DNA of 64,000 nt. Origin: Mariniflexile litorale (lineage in GTDB: Bacteria > Bacteroidota > Bacteroidia > Flavobacteriales > Flavobacteriaceae). Numbering within the stretch: position 1 is the stretch's first letter; every line of letters begins with the position of its first letter. Below, one piece after another: positions 27,460-36,741 of this stretch. The stretch is from the NCBI RefSeq assembly GCF_031128465.2, contig NZ_CP155618.1:2055501-2119500 (forward strand). Direction: 5' to 3'. A program made the translations under genes and the position numbers. Below the pieces are notes generated by a model. It ran no database searches. It worked only from the letters and a program-made list of their open reading frames with translations, and was not told the origin of the DNA.

Positions 27460-27990
27460 ATGGAAGCATCTAAAGTAATTCACGCTATTTATACAGATGA
27501 TGATGTATTAATGTCTGCTGTTAAAAAGGTTAAAGCAGAGAGATATCACATTGAAGAAATATATACACCATTTCCAGTTCACGGACTAGACAAAGCCATG
27601 GGATTGGAGCCAACACGTATTGCTATCGCAGCATTTATATATGGCTTAATAGGTTTAACGGTTGCAACTGTTATGATGAATTTCATAATGATTGAAGATT
27701 GGCCTCAAGATATTGGTGGAAAACCAAGTTTTAGCTATATCGAAAATATGCCAGCATTCGTGCCAATCATGTTTGAGTTAACGGTGTTTTTTGCAGCGCA
27801 CTTAATGGTAATTACATTTTATTTAAGAAGTAGAATGTGGCCGTTTAAAAAAGCAGAAAATCCAGATCCAAGAACTACCGATGACCATTTTTTAATGGAA
27901 ATAGCAGTAAATGGAAACGAAAATGAACTTGAAAGTTTGCTTAAAGAAACTGGAGCAGTTGAGATTAATTTAATTGATAAAGCGCATTAA
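27460..27990 (+). CDS. actD: Alternative complex III subunit ActD (DUF3341)
   Basis: This 176-residue protein starts with a small soluble domain (IHAIYTDDDVLMSAVKKVKAERYHIEEIYTPFPVHGLDKAMGL) and has two membrane helices, near residues 57-78 and 100-125. This is the DUF3341 layout of ActD, a structural subunit of alternative complex III. The tight spacing (3 bases from actC, 5 bases to actE) indicates one transcript. Confidence 0.93.
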   Translation: MEASKVIHAIYTDDDVLMSAVKKVKAERYHIEEIYTPFPVHGLDKAMGLEPTRIAIAAFIYGLIGLTVATVMMNFIMIEDWPQDIGGKPSFSYIENMPAFVPIMFELTVFFAAHLMVITFYLRSRMWPFKKAENPDPRTTDDHFLMEIAVNGNENELESLLKETGAVEINLIDKAH

Positions 27991-27995
27991 TAAAG

Positions 27996-28547
27996 ATGAA
28001 AAGCTTAATTAAAATATTAGTATTAGCAGTTATTTTAGTTGCTGTGTCATGTAAAAAGGATACAACACCAAACTACCAGTTCATGCCTAACATGTATGAA
28101 TCTGCTGGGTATGAAACCTATGGAGAAGCTGCATTTAAAAATGGAGTTGAAGCACAATTACCTGCTGAAGGATCTATCGCTAGAGGTTTTGTGCCTTTTG
28201 ATATTGAAAATTCTACAGAAGGTTATATGTTAGCGAAAGAAACCTTGAAAAATCCTTTAGATTCTACTAAGGTAGATTTAGAAAGAGGAAAAGCATTATA
28301 TGATATTTATTGTGGTATTTGCCATGGTAATAAAGGTGATGGACAAGGTAACTTAGTAAAACGAGAAAAGATTCTTGGTATTCCTAGTTATGATGACGCA
28401 GGTAGAGCTATAAGCGAAGGAAGTATTTACCATACTATTTATTATGGAAAAAATGCGATGGGCTCATATGCTAATCAACTAAAAGAAGAAGAACGTTGGC
28501 AAGTAGTTTCGTATGTACTGGAATTAAAGGCTAATTTAGAAAAGTAA
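27996..28547 (+). CDS. actE: Alternative complex III subunit ActE, monohaem cytochrome c lipoprotein
   Basis: This 183-residue protein has a lipoprotein signal (LVAVSCKKD, Cys19). It carries one class-I cytochrome c domain with CGICHGNKGDGQGN near residue 105 and a likely axial Met in the YGKNAMGSYANQL segment near 150. It is the lipid-anchored electron carrier of ACIII, relaying electrons on the periplasmic side. It lies between actD and actF. Confidence 0.94.
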   Translation: MKSLIKILVLAVILVAVSCKKDTTPNYQFMPNMYESAGYETYGEAAFKNGVEAQLPAEGSIARGFVPFDIENSTEGYMLAKETLKNPLDSTKVDLERGKALYDIYCGICHGNKGDGQGNLVKREKILGIPSYDDAGRAISEGSIYHTIYYGKNAMGSYANQLKEEERWQVVSYVLELKANLEK

Positions 28548-28569
28548 GATAGACAAGATTATTATAGAT

Positions 28570-29895
28570 ATGTATACATTTTCAAATAAATTAAAGACAT
28601 TTTCTTTCATACTAATGATTTTAGGAGCATTAGGTGTTGGATATGGTTTTATGACATCTCATAAATCTTTTGAAGAAGTTGAAACCTTACTTGCAGAAGA
28701 ATCTCACCACGGTGGTGGTCATGCAGCAGAGGCGTCAAGTCATGGTGCACATGGAGAAGAAGCACATGCCCAAGTAGATGAACACAAAGAGCATATTGAA
28801 CATGTTCAGCATCAAATAGCAAATAGACCTTGGTCTGCACTGTATGTAGCTGCATTTTTCTTTATGATGATTGCATTAGGTGTTTTAGCTTTTTATGCCA
28901 TTCAAATTGCATCTCAAGCAGGCTGGTCTCCAGTATTGTTTAGAGTAATGGAAGGGATTACAGCGTATGTATTACCAGGCGCTTTAATAGTTTTAGCTAT
29001 TGCTGTAGCATCTGGTACTTTAGGTCACTATAATTTATTTATATGGATGGATCCTGAAGTAGTAGCTCATGATAAATTAATCGAAGGTAAATCGGGATGG
29101 TTAAACATAGGATGGTTTGCAGTTAGAGGTTTGATATTTATTGCAGGTTGGAGTTTATACCGTCATTTTGCTCGTAAATTCTCTATTGCTCAAGATACGG
29201 CCGAAGATAAAAGCAATTTTAAAAAATCATTTAGAATTGCAGCAGGATTCTTAGTATTCTTCATTTATACAGAATCTATAATGTCTTGGGATTGGATTAT
29301 GAGCGTAGACCCACATTGGTTCTCAACTTTATTTGGTTGGTATGTCTTCGCTAGTATGTTTGTAAGTGGTATAACTGTTATTGCATTAATAACTATCTAT
29401 TTAAAATCTAGAAACTTTTTGCCATTTGTTAATGAAAACCATTTACATGATGTTGCTAAATTCATGTTCGCTTTCAGTATTTTCTGGACGTACTTATGGT
29501 TCTCACAATTCATGCTTATATGGTATTCAAACATTCCAGAAGAGGTAACTTATTTTATAACCCGTTTTGGCGATTATCAGTTACCATTCTTAGGTATGGT
29601 AGTTATGAACTTTGTTTTTCCAATTTTGATGTTGATGAATGCCGATTATAAACGAATCCCTTGGTTTGTTGTTATGGCAGGACTGGTTATTTTATTTGGA
29701 CATTACATAGATATATTTGTTATGATTATGCCAGCAACCGTAGGAGACCGTTGGTTTATAGGTATTCCAGAAATAAGTTCTATATTGCTTTTCGCAGGAT
29801 TATTCATACTTGTAGTATTTACAGCTTTAACGAAAGCACCGTTACTTGTAAAGGGCTATCCTTTTAGAAAAGAAAGTGAAGATTTTCATTATTAA
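28570..29895 (+). CDS. actF: Alternative complex III subunit ActF, second NrfD-like membrane subunit
   Basis: This 441-residue protein has one N-terminal membrane helix (SFILMILGALGVGYGFM), a strikingly His-rich soluble loop (about residues 45-82, ten His in HHGGGH ... AHGEEAH ... HKEHIEHVQH), and then about nine further helices of the ActC/ActF type. Together with ActC it forms the membrane core of the complex. The loop probably faces the periplasm and might bind metal. It lies 22 bases after actE and 29 bases before coxB. Confidence 0.94.
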   Translation: MYTFSNKLKTFSFILMILGALGVGYGFMTSHKSFEEVETLLAEESHHGGGHAAEASSHGAHGEEAHAQVDEHKEHIEHVQHQIANRPWSALYVAAFFFMMIALGVLAFYAIQIASQAGWSPVLFRVMEGITAYVLPGALIVLAIAVASGTLGHYNLFIWMDPEVVAHDKLIEGKSGWLNIGWFAVRGLIFIAGWSLYRHFARKFSIAQDTAEDKSNFKKSFRIAAGFLVFFIYTESIMSWDWIMSVDPHWFSTLFGWYVFASMFVSGITVIALITIYLKSRNFLPFVNENHLHDVAKFMFAFSIFWTYLWFSQFMLIWYSNIPEEVTYFITRFGDYQLPFLGMVVMNFVFPILMLMNADYKRIPWFVVMAGLVILFGHYIDIFVMIMPATVGDRWFIGIPEISSILLFAGLFILVVFTALTKAPLLVKGYPFRKESEDFHY

Positions 29896-29924
29896 TTAGA
29901 TATAAATAAAGACGAACGACAACA

Positions 29925-30992
29925 ATGACTGCTTTATTAACAATTATAATTTTAGTATTTATTTTAGTTGCCATATGGCAAATGGTAAAGATTTTCGATT
30001 TGGCGCAAGCTAAAAACGATAATTCACAAGTTGCCACCGACAAGGATAATAGAATAAATGGGTATTTAATGATGGGGTTTTTAGCCTTCATTTATATCAT
30101 TACCATCGTATGTTTTGCTAAATGGGGTGATTTACCATTAATGTCAAACTCTGCATCAGAGCATGGGCCTATTATTGATAACTTAATGATTATTTCAATG
30201 GTTATCATCTTTTTTGTGCAAACCATTACACAATTTTTATTACACTATTTTGCTTTTAAATACAAAGGTGAAAAAGGCAAAAAAGCTTTGTTTTTTGCTG
30301 ATAATAATAAATTAGAAGCTATCTGGACCATTATTCCAGTGATTGTTTTGGCAGGTTTGATTATCTACGGATTAAATACTTGGATTAACATTATGGGGGT
30401 AGACGAAAGTGACGATCCATTAGTTGTAGAATTATATGCACAACAATTTAACTGGAAAGCGAGATATGCTGGTTCGGATAATACCTTAGGTAAAGCCAAT
30501 GTGCGTTTAATTGATATGGATAGAGCTAACATTTTAGGTTTAGATGAAGCTGACCCAAATGCTCAAGATGATGTAATCACTACCGAATTGCATTTACCAG
30601 TTGGTAAACCTGTATTATTCAAAATGCGTTCACAAGATGTATTGCATTCTGCATATATGCCACACTTTAGAGCACAGATGAACTGTGTACCTGGAATGAT
30701 AACGCAGTTCGGATTTACACCTACAGTAACTACGGCTAATATGAGAAAAACACCAGAGATGGTTGAAAAAGTTGCAAATATTAATAAAATCAGAGTTGAT
30801 AAAAGTCAAAAAATCATAGCTAAAGGCGGAGAGGCTTTAGATAGATACGAATTTGACTACTTGCTATTATGTAATAAAATATGCGGTAAGTCTCATTACA
30901 ATATGCAAATGAAAATTGTAGTTGAAACTCAAGAAGAATATGATGCTTGGATGAAAGAGCAAAAAGAATTCAAAAACTCTCTAGTTAATTAA
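29925..30992 (+). CDS. coxB: Cytochrome c oxidase subunit II
   Basis: This 355-residue protein has three N-terminal hydrophobic segments (1-20, about 45-66, about 82-104), one more than the usual two, then another near 135-150. The CuA domain includes HSAYMPHFRAQMNCVPGM near 243 and the ligand set CNKICGKSHYNM near 320 (two Cys, His, Met). It accepts electrons and passes them to subunit I. Its position directly after actF fits an ACIII-oxidase supercomplex. No fused cytochrome c domain is present. Confidence 0.95.
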   Translation: MTALLTIIILVFILVAIWQMVKIFDLAQAKNDNSQVATDKDNRINGYLMMGFLAFIYIITIVCFAKWGDLPLMSNSASEHGPIIDNLMIISMVIIFFVQTITQFLLHYFAFKYKGEKGKKALFFADNNKLEAIWTIIPVIVLAGLIIYGLNTWINIMGVDESDDPLVVELYAQQFNWKARYAGSDNTLGKANVRLIDMDRANILGLDEADPNAQDDVITTELHLPVGKPVLFKMRSQDVLHSAYMPHFRAQMNCVPGMITQFGFTPTVTTANMRKTPEMVEKVANINKIRVDKSQKIIAKGGEALDRYEFDYLLLCNKICGKSHYNMQMKIVVETQEEYDAWMKEQKEFKNSLVN

Positions 30993-31021
30993 TTTAAAAA
31001 AGATAAATACGCTATAAGATT

Positions 31022-32812
31022 ATGTCAGCACACGAAGATACTCACGCTCATGACGACCACGGACATCATCATAAAGAAACTTTTGTAACTAAATACATAT
31101 TTAGTCAAGATCACAAAATGATAGCTAAACAGTACCTAATTACAGGTACTATTATGGGTGTTATAGGTGTTTTAATGTCTATGATGTTCCGTATGCAAAT
31201 TGCATGGCCAGAGGAACCTAATGTTTTGTTTGAAGCATTATTAGGCAAATGGGCACCCGATGGTGTTATGGATGCCGATATTTATCTAGCTTTAGTAACT
31301 ATACACGGTACCATCATGGTATTCTTTGTACTAACGGCTGGGTTAAGTGGAACATTTAGTAACTTGTTAATTCCATTACAAATTGGAGCACGTGATATGG
31401 CTTCAGGTTTTTTGAATATGATTTCTTATTGGTTATTCTTTCTTTCTAGTATAATCATGGTCTTATCATTATTTGTAGAAGCGGGACCTGCAGCAGCTGG
31501 ATGGACTATCTATCCTCCATTAAGTGCCTTACCAATGGCGCAAGGTGGTTCGGGTATGGGTATGACACTTTGGTTAGTTTCTATGGCAATTTTTATAGCT
31601 TCATCTTTAATGGGGTCTCTTAACTATGTGGTTACAGTTATTAACTTGCGCACAAAAGGGATGTCTATGACAAGATTACCTTTAACAATTTGGGCATTTT
31701 TCATTACTGCAGTTATTGGTATTATATCATTTCCAGTATTATTATCTGCTGCGTTGTTATTAATAATGGATAGAAGTTTTGGAACATCATTCTTCTTGTC
31801 AGATATATTCATTCAAGGAGAAGTATTACACTATCAAGGAGGCTCACCTGTATTGTTTGAGCACTTGTTTTGGTTCTTAGGACACCCAGAGGTTTATATT
31901 GTTATTTTACCAGCTATGGGATTAGTCTCAGAAATTATGGCATCAAACTCGCGTAAACCTATTTTTGGTTATCGTGCAATGATTGCCTCTATTTTAGCGA
32001 TTGCATTTTTATCAACCATAGTTTGGGGTCACCATATGTTTATTTCGGGGATGAATCCATTCTTGGGATCTGTGTTTACATTTACAACCTTATTAATTGC
32101 AATTCCATCAGCTGTAAAAGCATTCAACTGGATTACAACGTTATGGAAAGGTAATTTACAAATGAATCCTGCCATGTTATTCTCTATTGGATTTGTATCA
32201 ACATTCATAACTGGAGGTTTAACAGGTATTATTCTTGGTGATAGTGCTTTAGATATTAATGTACACGATACGTATTTTGTGGTAGCTCACTTCCACTTAG
32301 TAATGGGGATATCTGCGCTTTATGGTATGTTCGCAGGGATTTATCATTGGTATCCAAAAATGTTTGGCCGTATGTTAAACAAAAACTTAGGGTATATTCA
32401 CTTCTGGATTACAGCGATTTGTGCTTACGGTGTATTTTTTCCAATGCACTTTATAGGTATGGCAGGTTTACCACGTCGTTATTATACAAATACTAATTTT
32501 CCATTATTCGACGATTTAGCAAACGTAAATGTTATTATTACCATTTTCGCTTTAGTTGGAGGTGTGGTTCAAATTGTATACTTATATAATTTCTTCAGTA
32601 GTATTTTCTTTGGAAAGAAAGCAACTCAAAACCCTTGGCGTTCTACTACTTTAGAATGGACGACACCAGTAGAGCATATACATGGAAACTGGCCAGGAGA
32701 TATACCACACGTATACCGCTGGGCTTACGATTACAGCAAACCGGGACATGACGTAGATTTTGTGCCTCAGAATATTCCATTAAAAGAAGGAGAAGAAGAG
32801 CTTCAGCATTAA
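31022..32812 (+). CDS. coxA: Cytochrome c oxidase subunit I (A-type haem-copper oxidase)
   Basis: This 596-residue protein has twelve or more membrane helices with all haem-copper ligands: HGTIMVFFVL (low-spin haem), FLGHPEVYIVILPAMG (CuB His plus the cross-linked Tyr, typical of A-type enzymes), WGHHMF (two CuB His) and HDTYFVVAHFHLV (haem ligands). The first 17 residues contain seven His (HEDTHAHDDHGHHH). It reduces O2 to water and pumps protons. It is the last gene of the act-cox unit, with the terminator about 50 bases downstream. Subunit III is not adjacent. Confidence 0.97.
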   Translation: MSAHEDTHAHDDHGHHHKETFVTKYIFSQDHKMIAKQYLITGTIMGVIGVLMSMMFRMQIAWPEEPNVLFEALLGKWAPDGVMDADIYLALVTIHGTIMVFFVLTAGLSGTFSNLLIPLQIGARDMASGFLNMISYWLFFLSSIIMVLSLFVEAGPAAAGWTIYPPLSALPMAQGGSGMGMTLWLVSMAIFIASSLMGSLNYVVTVINLRTKGMSMTRLPLTIWAFFITAVIGIISFPVLLSAALLLIMDRSFGTSFFLSDIFIQGEVLHYQGGSPVLFEHLFWFLGHPEVYIVILPAMGLVSEIMASNSRKPIFGYRAMIASILAIAFLSTIVWGHHMFISGMNPFLGSVFTFTTLLIAIPSAVKAFNWITTLWKGNLQMNPAMLFSIGFVSTFITGGLTGIILGDSALDINVHDTYFVVAHFHLVMGISALYGMFAGIYHWYPKMFGRMLNKNLGYIHFWITAICAYGVFFPMHFIGMAGLPRRYYTNTNFPLFDDLANVNVIITIFALVGGVVQIVYLYNFFSSIFFGKKATQNPWRSTTLEWTTPVEHIHGNWPGDIPHVYRWAYDYSKPGHDVDFVPQNIPLKEGEEELQH

Positions 32813-32860
32813 AAGAAGTTAATGCGAAAGCAAGAACCTCATTGTCGAGAGATGAGATAT

Positions 32861-32902
32861 AAACAAAAAGCCTTTCTTTTAATACAGAAAGGCTTTTTGT
32901 TT
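32861..32902 (+). terminator. Intrinsic terminator of the act-cox operon
   Basis: A perfect 17-bp stem (32861-32877 / 32886-32902, core AAAAAGCCTTTCT) with an 8-base loop contains its own A and T tracts, so it could terminate in either direction. Confidence 0.88.
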
Positions 32903-32995
32903 ATATTTGCTTTTATTGTCATTCCTATGTAAACAGGAACCGGCTTTTTATAAGTGTTTAAATTTAAACTAAATATCACTTAGAGTATCACTGAA

Positions 32996-33052
32996 ATGGA
33001 AAATAGACCTTCATTGGAAGTCCAAAGTGAAGCTTTAAAGAAAGCTATCTAA
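32996..33052 (+). CDS. Possible 18-residue leader ORF upstream of ruvB
   Basis: An ATG at 32996 opens an 18-codon frame ([18 protein letters not shown]) that stops one base before the ruvB ATG (TAA-T-ATG). The spacing would allow translational coupling. The peptide matches no family that I recognise. It may equally be a chance frame or the stub of a lost gene. Confidence 0.25.
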   Translation: MENRPSLEVQSEALKKAI

Positions 33053-33053
33053 T

Positions 33054-34076
33054 ATGAACGAAAACCTAGATCCAACAAACGAAAATTTTTCTCCAGAAGA
33101 ATTAGACGTTGAAAAAAAGTTAAGACCCTTATCTTTTGACGATTTCACAGGTCAAGACCAAGTGTTGGAGAATCTTCAAATATTTGTTCAAGCAGCCAAT
33201 TTACGTAATGAAGCCCTAGATCATACATTATTTCATGGGCCTCCAGGACTTGGTAAAACAACGCTTGCACATATTTTAGCAAGTGAACTAAATGTAGGTA
33301 TTAAAATAACATCGGGTCCAGTATTAGATAAACCAGGTGATTTAGCTGGGCTACTTACCAATCTGGAAGAACGGGATGTCTTGTTTATTGATGAAATCCA
33401 TAGATTAAGTCCCATAGTTGAAGAATATTTGTATTCAGCTATGGAGGATTTTAGGATTGATATTATGATTGAATCGGGTCCGAATGCACGCTCTGTTCAA
33501 ATAAACTTAAATCCATTTACATTAGTTGGTGCCACTACGCGTTCAGGGTTATTAACCGCACCCATGCGTGCTCGTTTTGGTATTCAAAGTAGATTACAAT
33601 ATTATAATACAGAATTACTAACCACTATCGTTCAACGTAGTTCATCCATATTAAATGTTGCCATTACGATGGAGGCAGCTATCGAAATCGCAGGTAGAAG
33701 CAGAGGCACACCACGTATAGCTAATGCTTTATTACGTCGTGTTCGAGATTTTGCCCAAATAAAAGGAAATGGGAGCATCGATATTAAGATAGCCAAATAT
33801 GCCTTAGAAGCATTAAATGTAGATGCTTTTGGTTTAGATGAAATGGATAACAAAATTTTAACCACTATAATTGATAAATTCAAAGGGGGCCCAGTGGGAA
33901 TTTCTACATTGGCAACAGCCGTTAGTGAGAGTGCTGAAACTATTGAAGAAGTTTACGAACCCTTTTTAATACAGCAAGGTTTTATTATGCGTACTCCACG
34001 TGGACGTGAGGTTACAGAGTTAGCTTATAAACATTTAGGAAAAATAAAAGGAACTATACAAGGTGGATTGTTTTGA
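33054..34076 (+). CDS. ruvB: Holliday junction branch migration ATPase RuvB
   Basis: This 340-residue protein has the RuvB layout: [20 protein letters not shown] at the N terminus, Walker [12 protein letters not shown] near residue 63, Walker B LFIDEIHR near 113, the arginine-finger region [18 protein letters not shown] near 165, and a winged-helix C terminus ending [17 protein letters not shown]. With RuvA, encoded about 5 kb downstream here rather than adjacent, it drives branch migration. The downstream queG start overlaps its stop by 4 bases. Confidence 0.97.
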   Translation: MNENLDPTNENFSPEELDVEKKLRPLSFDDFTGQDQVLENLQIFVQAANLRNEALDHTLFHGPPGLGKTTLAHILASELNVGIKITSGPVLDKPGDLAGLLTNLEERDVLFIDEIHRLSPIVEEYLYSAMEDFRIDIMIESGPNARSVQINLNPFTLVGATTRSGLLTAPMRARFGIQSRLQYYNTELLTTIVQRSSSILNVAITMEAAIEIAGRSRGTPRIANALLRRVRDFAQIKGNGSIDIKIAKYALEALNVDAFGLDEMDNKILTTIIDKFKGGPVGISTLATAVSESAETIEEVYEPFLIQQGFIMRTPRGREVTELAYKHLGKIKGTIQGGLF

Positions 34077-34996
34077 TTAACAATAAATCGAAATACACCG
34101 AACTTATTAAAACCGAAGCCAAACGCCTCGGTTTTTTGTCTTGTGGTATTAGTAAAGCACAATTTTTAGAAGAAGAAGCCCCAAGATTAGAGAAATGGTT
34201 AAACAACAATATGCATGGGCAAATGCAGTACATGGAAAACCATTTTGATAAACGTTTAGATCCGACGAAACTGGTTGAAGATTCAAAATCTGTTATATCT
34301 TTATTATTAAATTATTACCCAGAAGAAGCACAATCAGAAAACAGCTTCAAACTATCAAAGTACGCTTACGGAACAGATTATCATTTTGTTATAAAGGATA
34401 AATTAAAATCGCTTTTACATTTTATTCAAGATGAAATTGGTGAAGTTCACGGACGTGCATTTGTTGATTCTGCTCCTGTTTTAGATAAGGCTTGGGCAGC
34501 AAAATCGGGTTTGGGTTGGATTGGGAAACACAGTAATTTATTAACCCAACAAGTAGGGTCGTTTTATTTTATAGCAGAATTGATTGTTGATTTAGAGTTG
34601 GAATACGATACCATAGCAACCGACCATTGTGGTACCTGTACAAAATGCATCGATGCATGTCCAACACAAGCCATTACTGAACCTTATGTGGTAGACGGTA
34701 GTAAGTGTATTTCGTATTTCACTATCGAACTAAAAGAAAACATCCCTACAGAATTTAAAGGAAAGTTTGATGATTGGATGTTTGGTTGCGATATATGTCA
34801 AGATGTATGTCCTTGGAATCGATTTTCAAAAGCACATAGTGAGCCACTTTTTAACCCACACCCTGAATTACTTTCCATGACTAAAAAAGATTGGGAAGAA
34901 ATTACCGAAGATGTTTTTAGAAAAATTTTCAAAGATTCAGCAGTAAAGCGTACAAAATTTCTTGGTTTAAAACGAAATATTGAATTTATAAAATAG
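34073..34996 (+). CDS. queG: Epoxyqueuosine reductase QueG
   Basis: This 307-residue protein contains the QueG core: [24 protein letters not shown] near residue 130 (catalytic Asp, cobalamin-site residues) and two [4Fe-4S] motifs, [13 protein letters not shown] near 188 and [11 protein letters not shown] near 240. It performs the last step of queuosine synthesis in tRNA. The start is TTG within a TTGA overlap with the ruvB stop. No in-frame ATG occurs before residue 44, which would delete conserved sequence, so TTG with translational coupling is the best call. The usual C-terminal HEAT-like tail is short or absent, as in many shorter QueG proteins. Confidence 0.92.
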   Translation: MINNKSKYTELIKTEAKRLGFLSCGISKAQFLEEEAPRLEKWLNNNMHGQMQYMENHFDKRLDPTKLVEDSKSVISLLLNYYPEEAQSENSFKLSKYAYGTDYHFVIKDKLKSLLHFIQDEIGEVHGRAFVDSAPVLDKAWAAKSGLGWIGKHSNLLTQQVGSFYFIAELIVDLELEYDTIATDHCGTCTKCIDACPTQAITEPYVVDGSKCISYFTIELKENIPTEFKGKFDDWMFGCDICQDVCPWNRFSKAHSEPLFNPHPELLSMTKKDWEEITEDVFRKIFKDSAVKRTKFLGLKRNIEFIK

Positions 34997-35349
34997 AGAG
35001 GTAATTAATCTTAAGATTAAATCATTATACACTTTTATTCATCACCATACAATGTGAATTCGCATAATTCTGATTATTTATCAGAATCATATCAATACCC
35101 AATTAATACCTAAAATTTAGCTTTCAATAGTTATAATGAACCTGTTCAATATTTAAGTGACTTCCATTTATGCAGCTTTTAGTGGTATGGTTTTTGGAGT
35201 TATACTAAAACAAGATTAATCAAAATTAAAAGCCCTAAGAAAACGGAGCTTAAATATTAAAAAAAACCTATTATTTCTATAATCAGTCATAAAAAATCGA
35301 GAAATGAGACCTGTTTAATTTAATTTGTTACAATCCAAAAACAAACTTT
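34997..35349. other. 353-bp intergenic region with two palindromes
   Basis: No gene is visible. A perfect 16-bp palindrome, TTAATCTTAAGATTAA, lies at 35005-35020 just after queG. An inverted repeat ATTCTGAT-N5-ATCAGAAT lies at 35067-35087. Neither has a T-run of terminator type. No consensus promoter for the kinase gene could be placed with confidence. Confidence 0.5.
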
Positions 35350-36552
35350 ATGATAGCCCCCAATGAGCCATATAACGAAACAGAAAGGATTACAAATTTA
35401 CTTTCCTATTCTATATTAGATACACTACCTGAAGCAGATTATGATAATTTAACTACCATAGCAGCACAAATATGCGGTACTCCCATTTCACTTATTAGTA
35501 TTATTGACGATAAACGCCAATGGTTTAAATCCCATCATGGAATAGATGCTACCGAGACACCAAAAGAATATGCATTTTGTGCACATGCTATTAATGAACC
35601 AAATGAAGTATTTATTGTTCAGGATTCTAGGATTGATAATCGTTTTCACGACAATCCATTCGTGATAGGCGATCCTCTAGCTGTTTTTTATGCAGGTGTT
35701 CCATTGGTAACTAAAGAAGGATATTCGTTAGGAACATTGTGTGTTATCGATCATAAACCTAATATGTTAAGTCAAAGCCAGATTAGTTCGTTAAGAGCGC
35801 TTTCAAATCAAGTGATGAATTTGCTTGAGTTACGTAAAAACAAATTTTTATTAGAGCAAACTCTAAAGCAACTTGAAGAAAAAAATGAAGAATTAGAACG
35901 ATTTGCCTTTGTTGCTGCTCACGACCTTAAAACACCTTTAATAAATATAACTAGTTTGGCTCAATTATTTTTAGAAGAATATGAGGTGAATGTTGATAAA
36001 GATGGTGTGGAAATGCTAAAACTAATAATTAGCTCATCGGATAGTCTTGCTAGTTTAATAGAAGGGTTGTTACAGTACAGTCAATGTGAGAGTATTTTAA
36101 AAGAAAAAAAATCCAATATTGATTTGTTAAGTTTAAAAAATGAGATAAACGGATTATTCAGTTTTGAATACAATTTCAATATGATTTTGAAATCATCATT
36201 AACAACTATTGCAGTAAATAAAACAGTCATCAGTCAAATTTTAATTAATTTGTTTACTAATGCCATTAAATATAGCGACAAAGAACTTGTTAAAATTGAA
36301 TTAGGTGTATCTGAGTCAGATTCTTATTATGAATTTTATGTAAAGGATAACGGTCCCGGAATAGCAGCAAAACACCAAGAAATAATATTTAAAATATTTG
36401 AAAAGATTAGAGTAACAGACAAGTTTGGACAGTCTGGTAATGGAATTGGTTTGGCGACAGTAAAAAAATTAGTTGGCAAATTGGGAGGCACAATTAAGTT
36501 AGAATCAGAGCTAGGTAAAGGTGCTAAATTTGTTTTTACACTTGAAAAATAA
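35350..36552 (+). CDS. Soluble GAF-domain sensor histidine kinase
   Basis: This 400-residue protein has an N-terminal GAF domain (about 18-160, PISLISIIDDKRQWFKSHHG to PLVTKEGYSLGTLCVID) and a short coiled-coil linker (about 160-185). HisKA follows with the phospho-acceptor His at 191 (AFVAAHDLKTPLINI). HATPase_c has an N box (NLFTNAIKYSD), a G1 box (DNGPGIA) and a G2 box (GNGIGLATVKKLVGKLGG). There are no membrane helices, so the signal is cytoplasmic. No response regulator is adjacent, making it an orphan kinase. The ligand of the GAF domain is unknown. Confidence 0.9.
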   Translation: MIAPNEPYNETERITNLLSYSILDTLPEADYDNLTTIAAQICGTPISLISIIDDKRQWFKSHHGIDATETPKEYAFCAHAINEPNEVFIVQDSRIDNRFHDNPFVIGDPLAVFYAGVPLVTKEGYSLGTLCVIDHKPNMLSQSQISSLRALSNQVMNLLELRKNKFLLEQTLKQLEEKNEELERFAFVAAHDLKTPLINITSLAQLFLEEYEVNVDKDGVEMLKLIISSSDSLASLIEGLLQYSQCESILKEKKSNIDLLSLKNEINGLFSFEYNFNMILKSSLTTIAVNKTVISQILINLFTNAIKYSDKELVKIELGVSESDSYYEFYVKDNGPGIAAKHQEIIFKIFEKIRVTDKFGQSGNGIGLATVKKLVGKLGGTIKLESELGKGAKFVFTLEK

Positions 36553-36708
36553 TAATGATCTTATCATATATTAATAAAGCTTCCATAGTATATTTAATTA
36601 GACAACATGAATTTTTTTAGAGGAGAGAGTGTTAATATAAGATTTTTAGTTTCCTTAAAAAGAACAACAGTTTTCATAAAAAGATTAAGCTTTAAAAAAT
36701 TGGATTGT

Positions 36709-36716
36709 TATCTTTG
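36709..36716 (+). promoter_or_regulatory. Candidate -7 element of the malic enzyme gene
   Basis: TATCTTTG matches TAnnTTTG exactly, 26 bases before the start codon. No good -33 is found at 19-20 bases upstream, so this is only a partial promoter match. Confidence 0.4.
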
Positions 36717-36741
36717 TTCGATTAGTTAACTAATTATCCTT

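Noticed and set aside
32956-32969. 14-bp palindrome GTTTAAATTTAAAC upstream of ruvB
   Set aside because: It is short and made mostly of A and T, so it is likely by chance. No promoter element is positioned with it.
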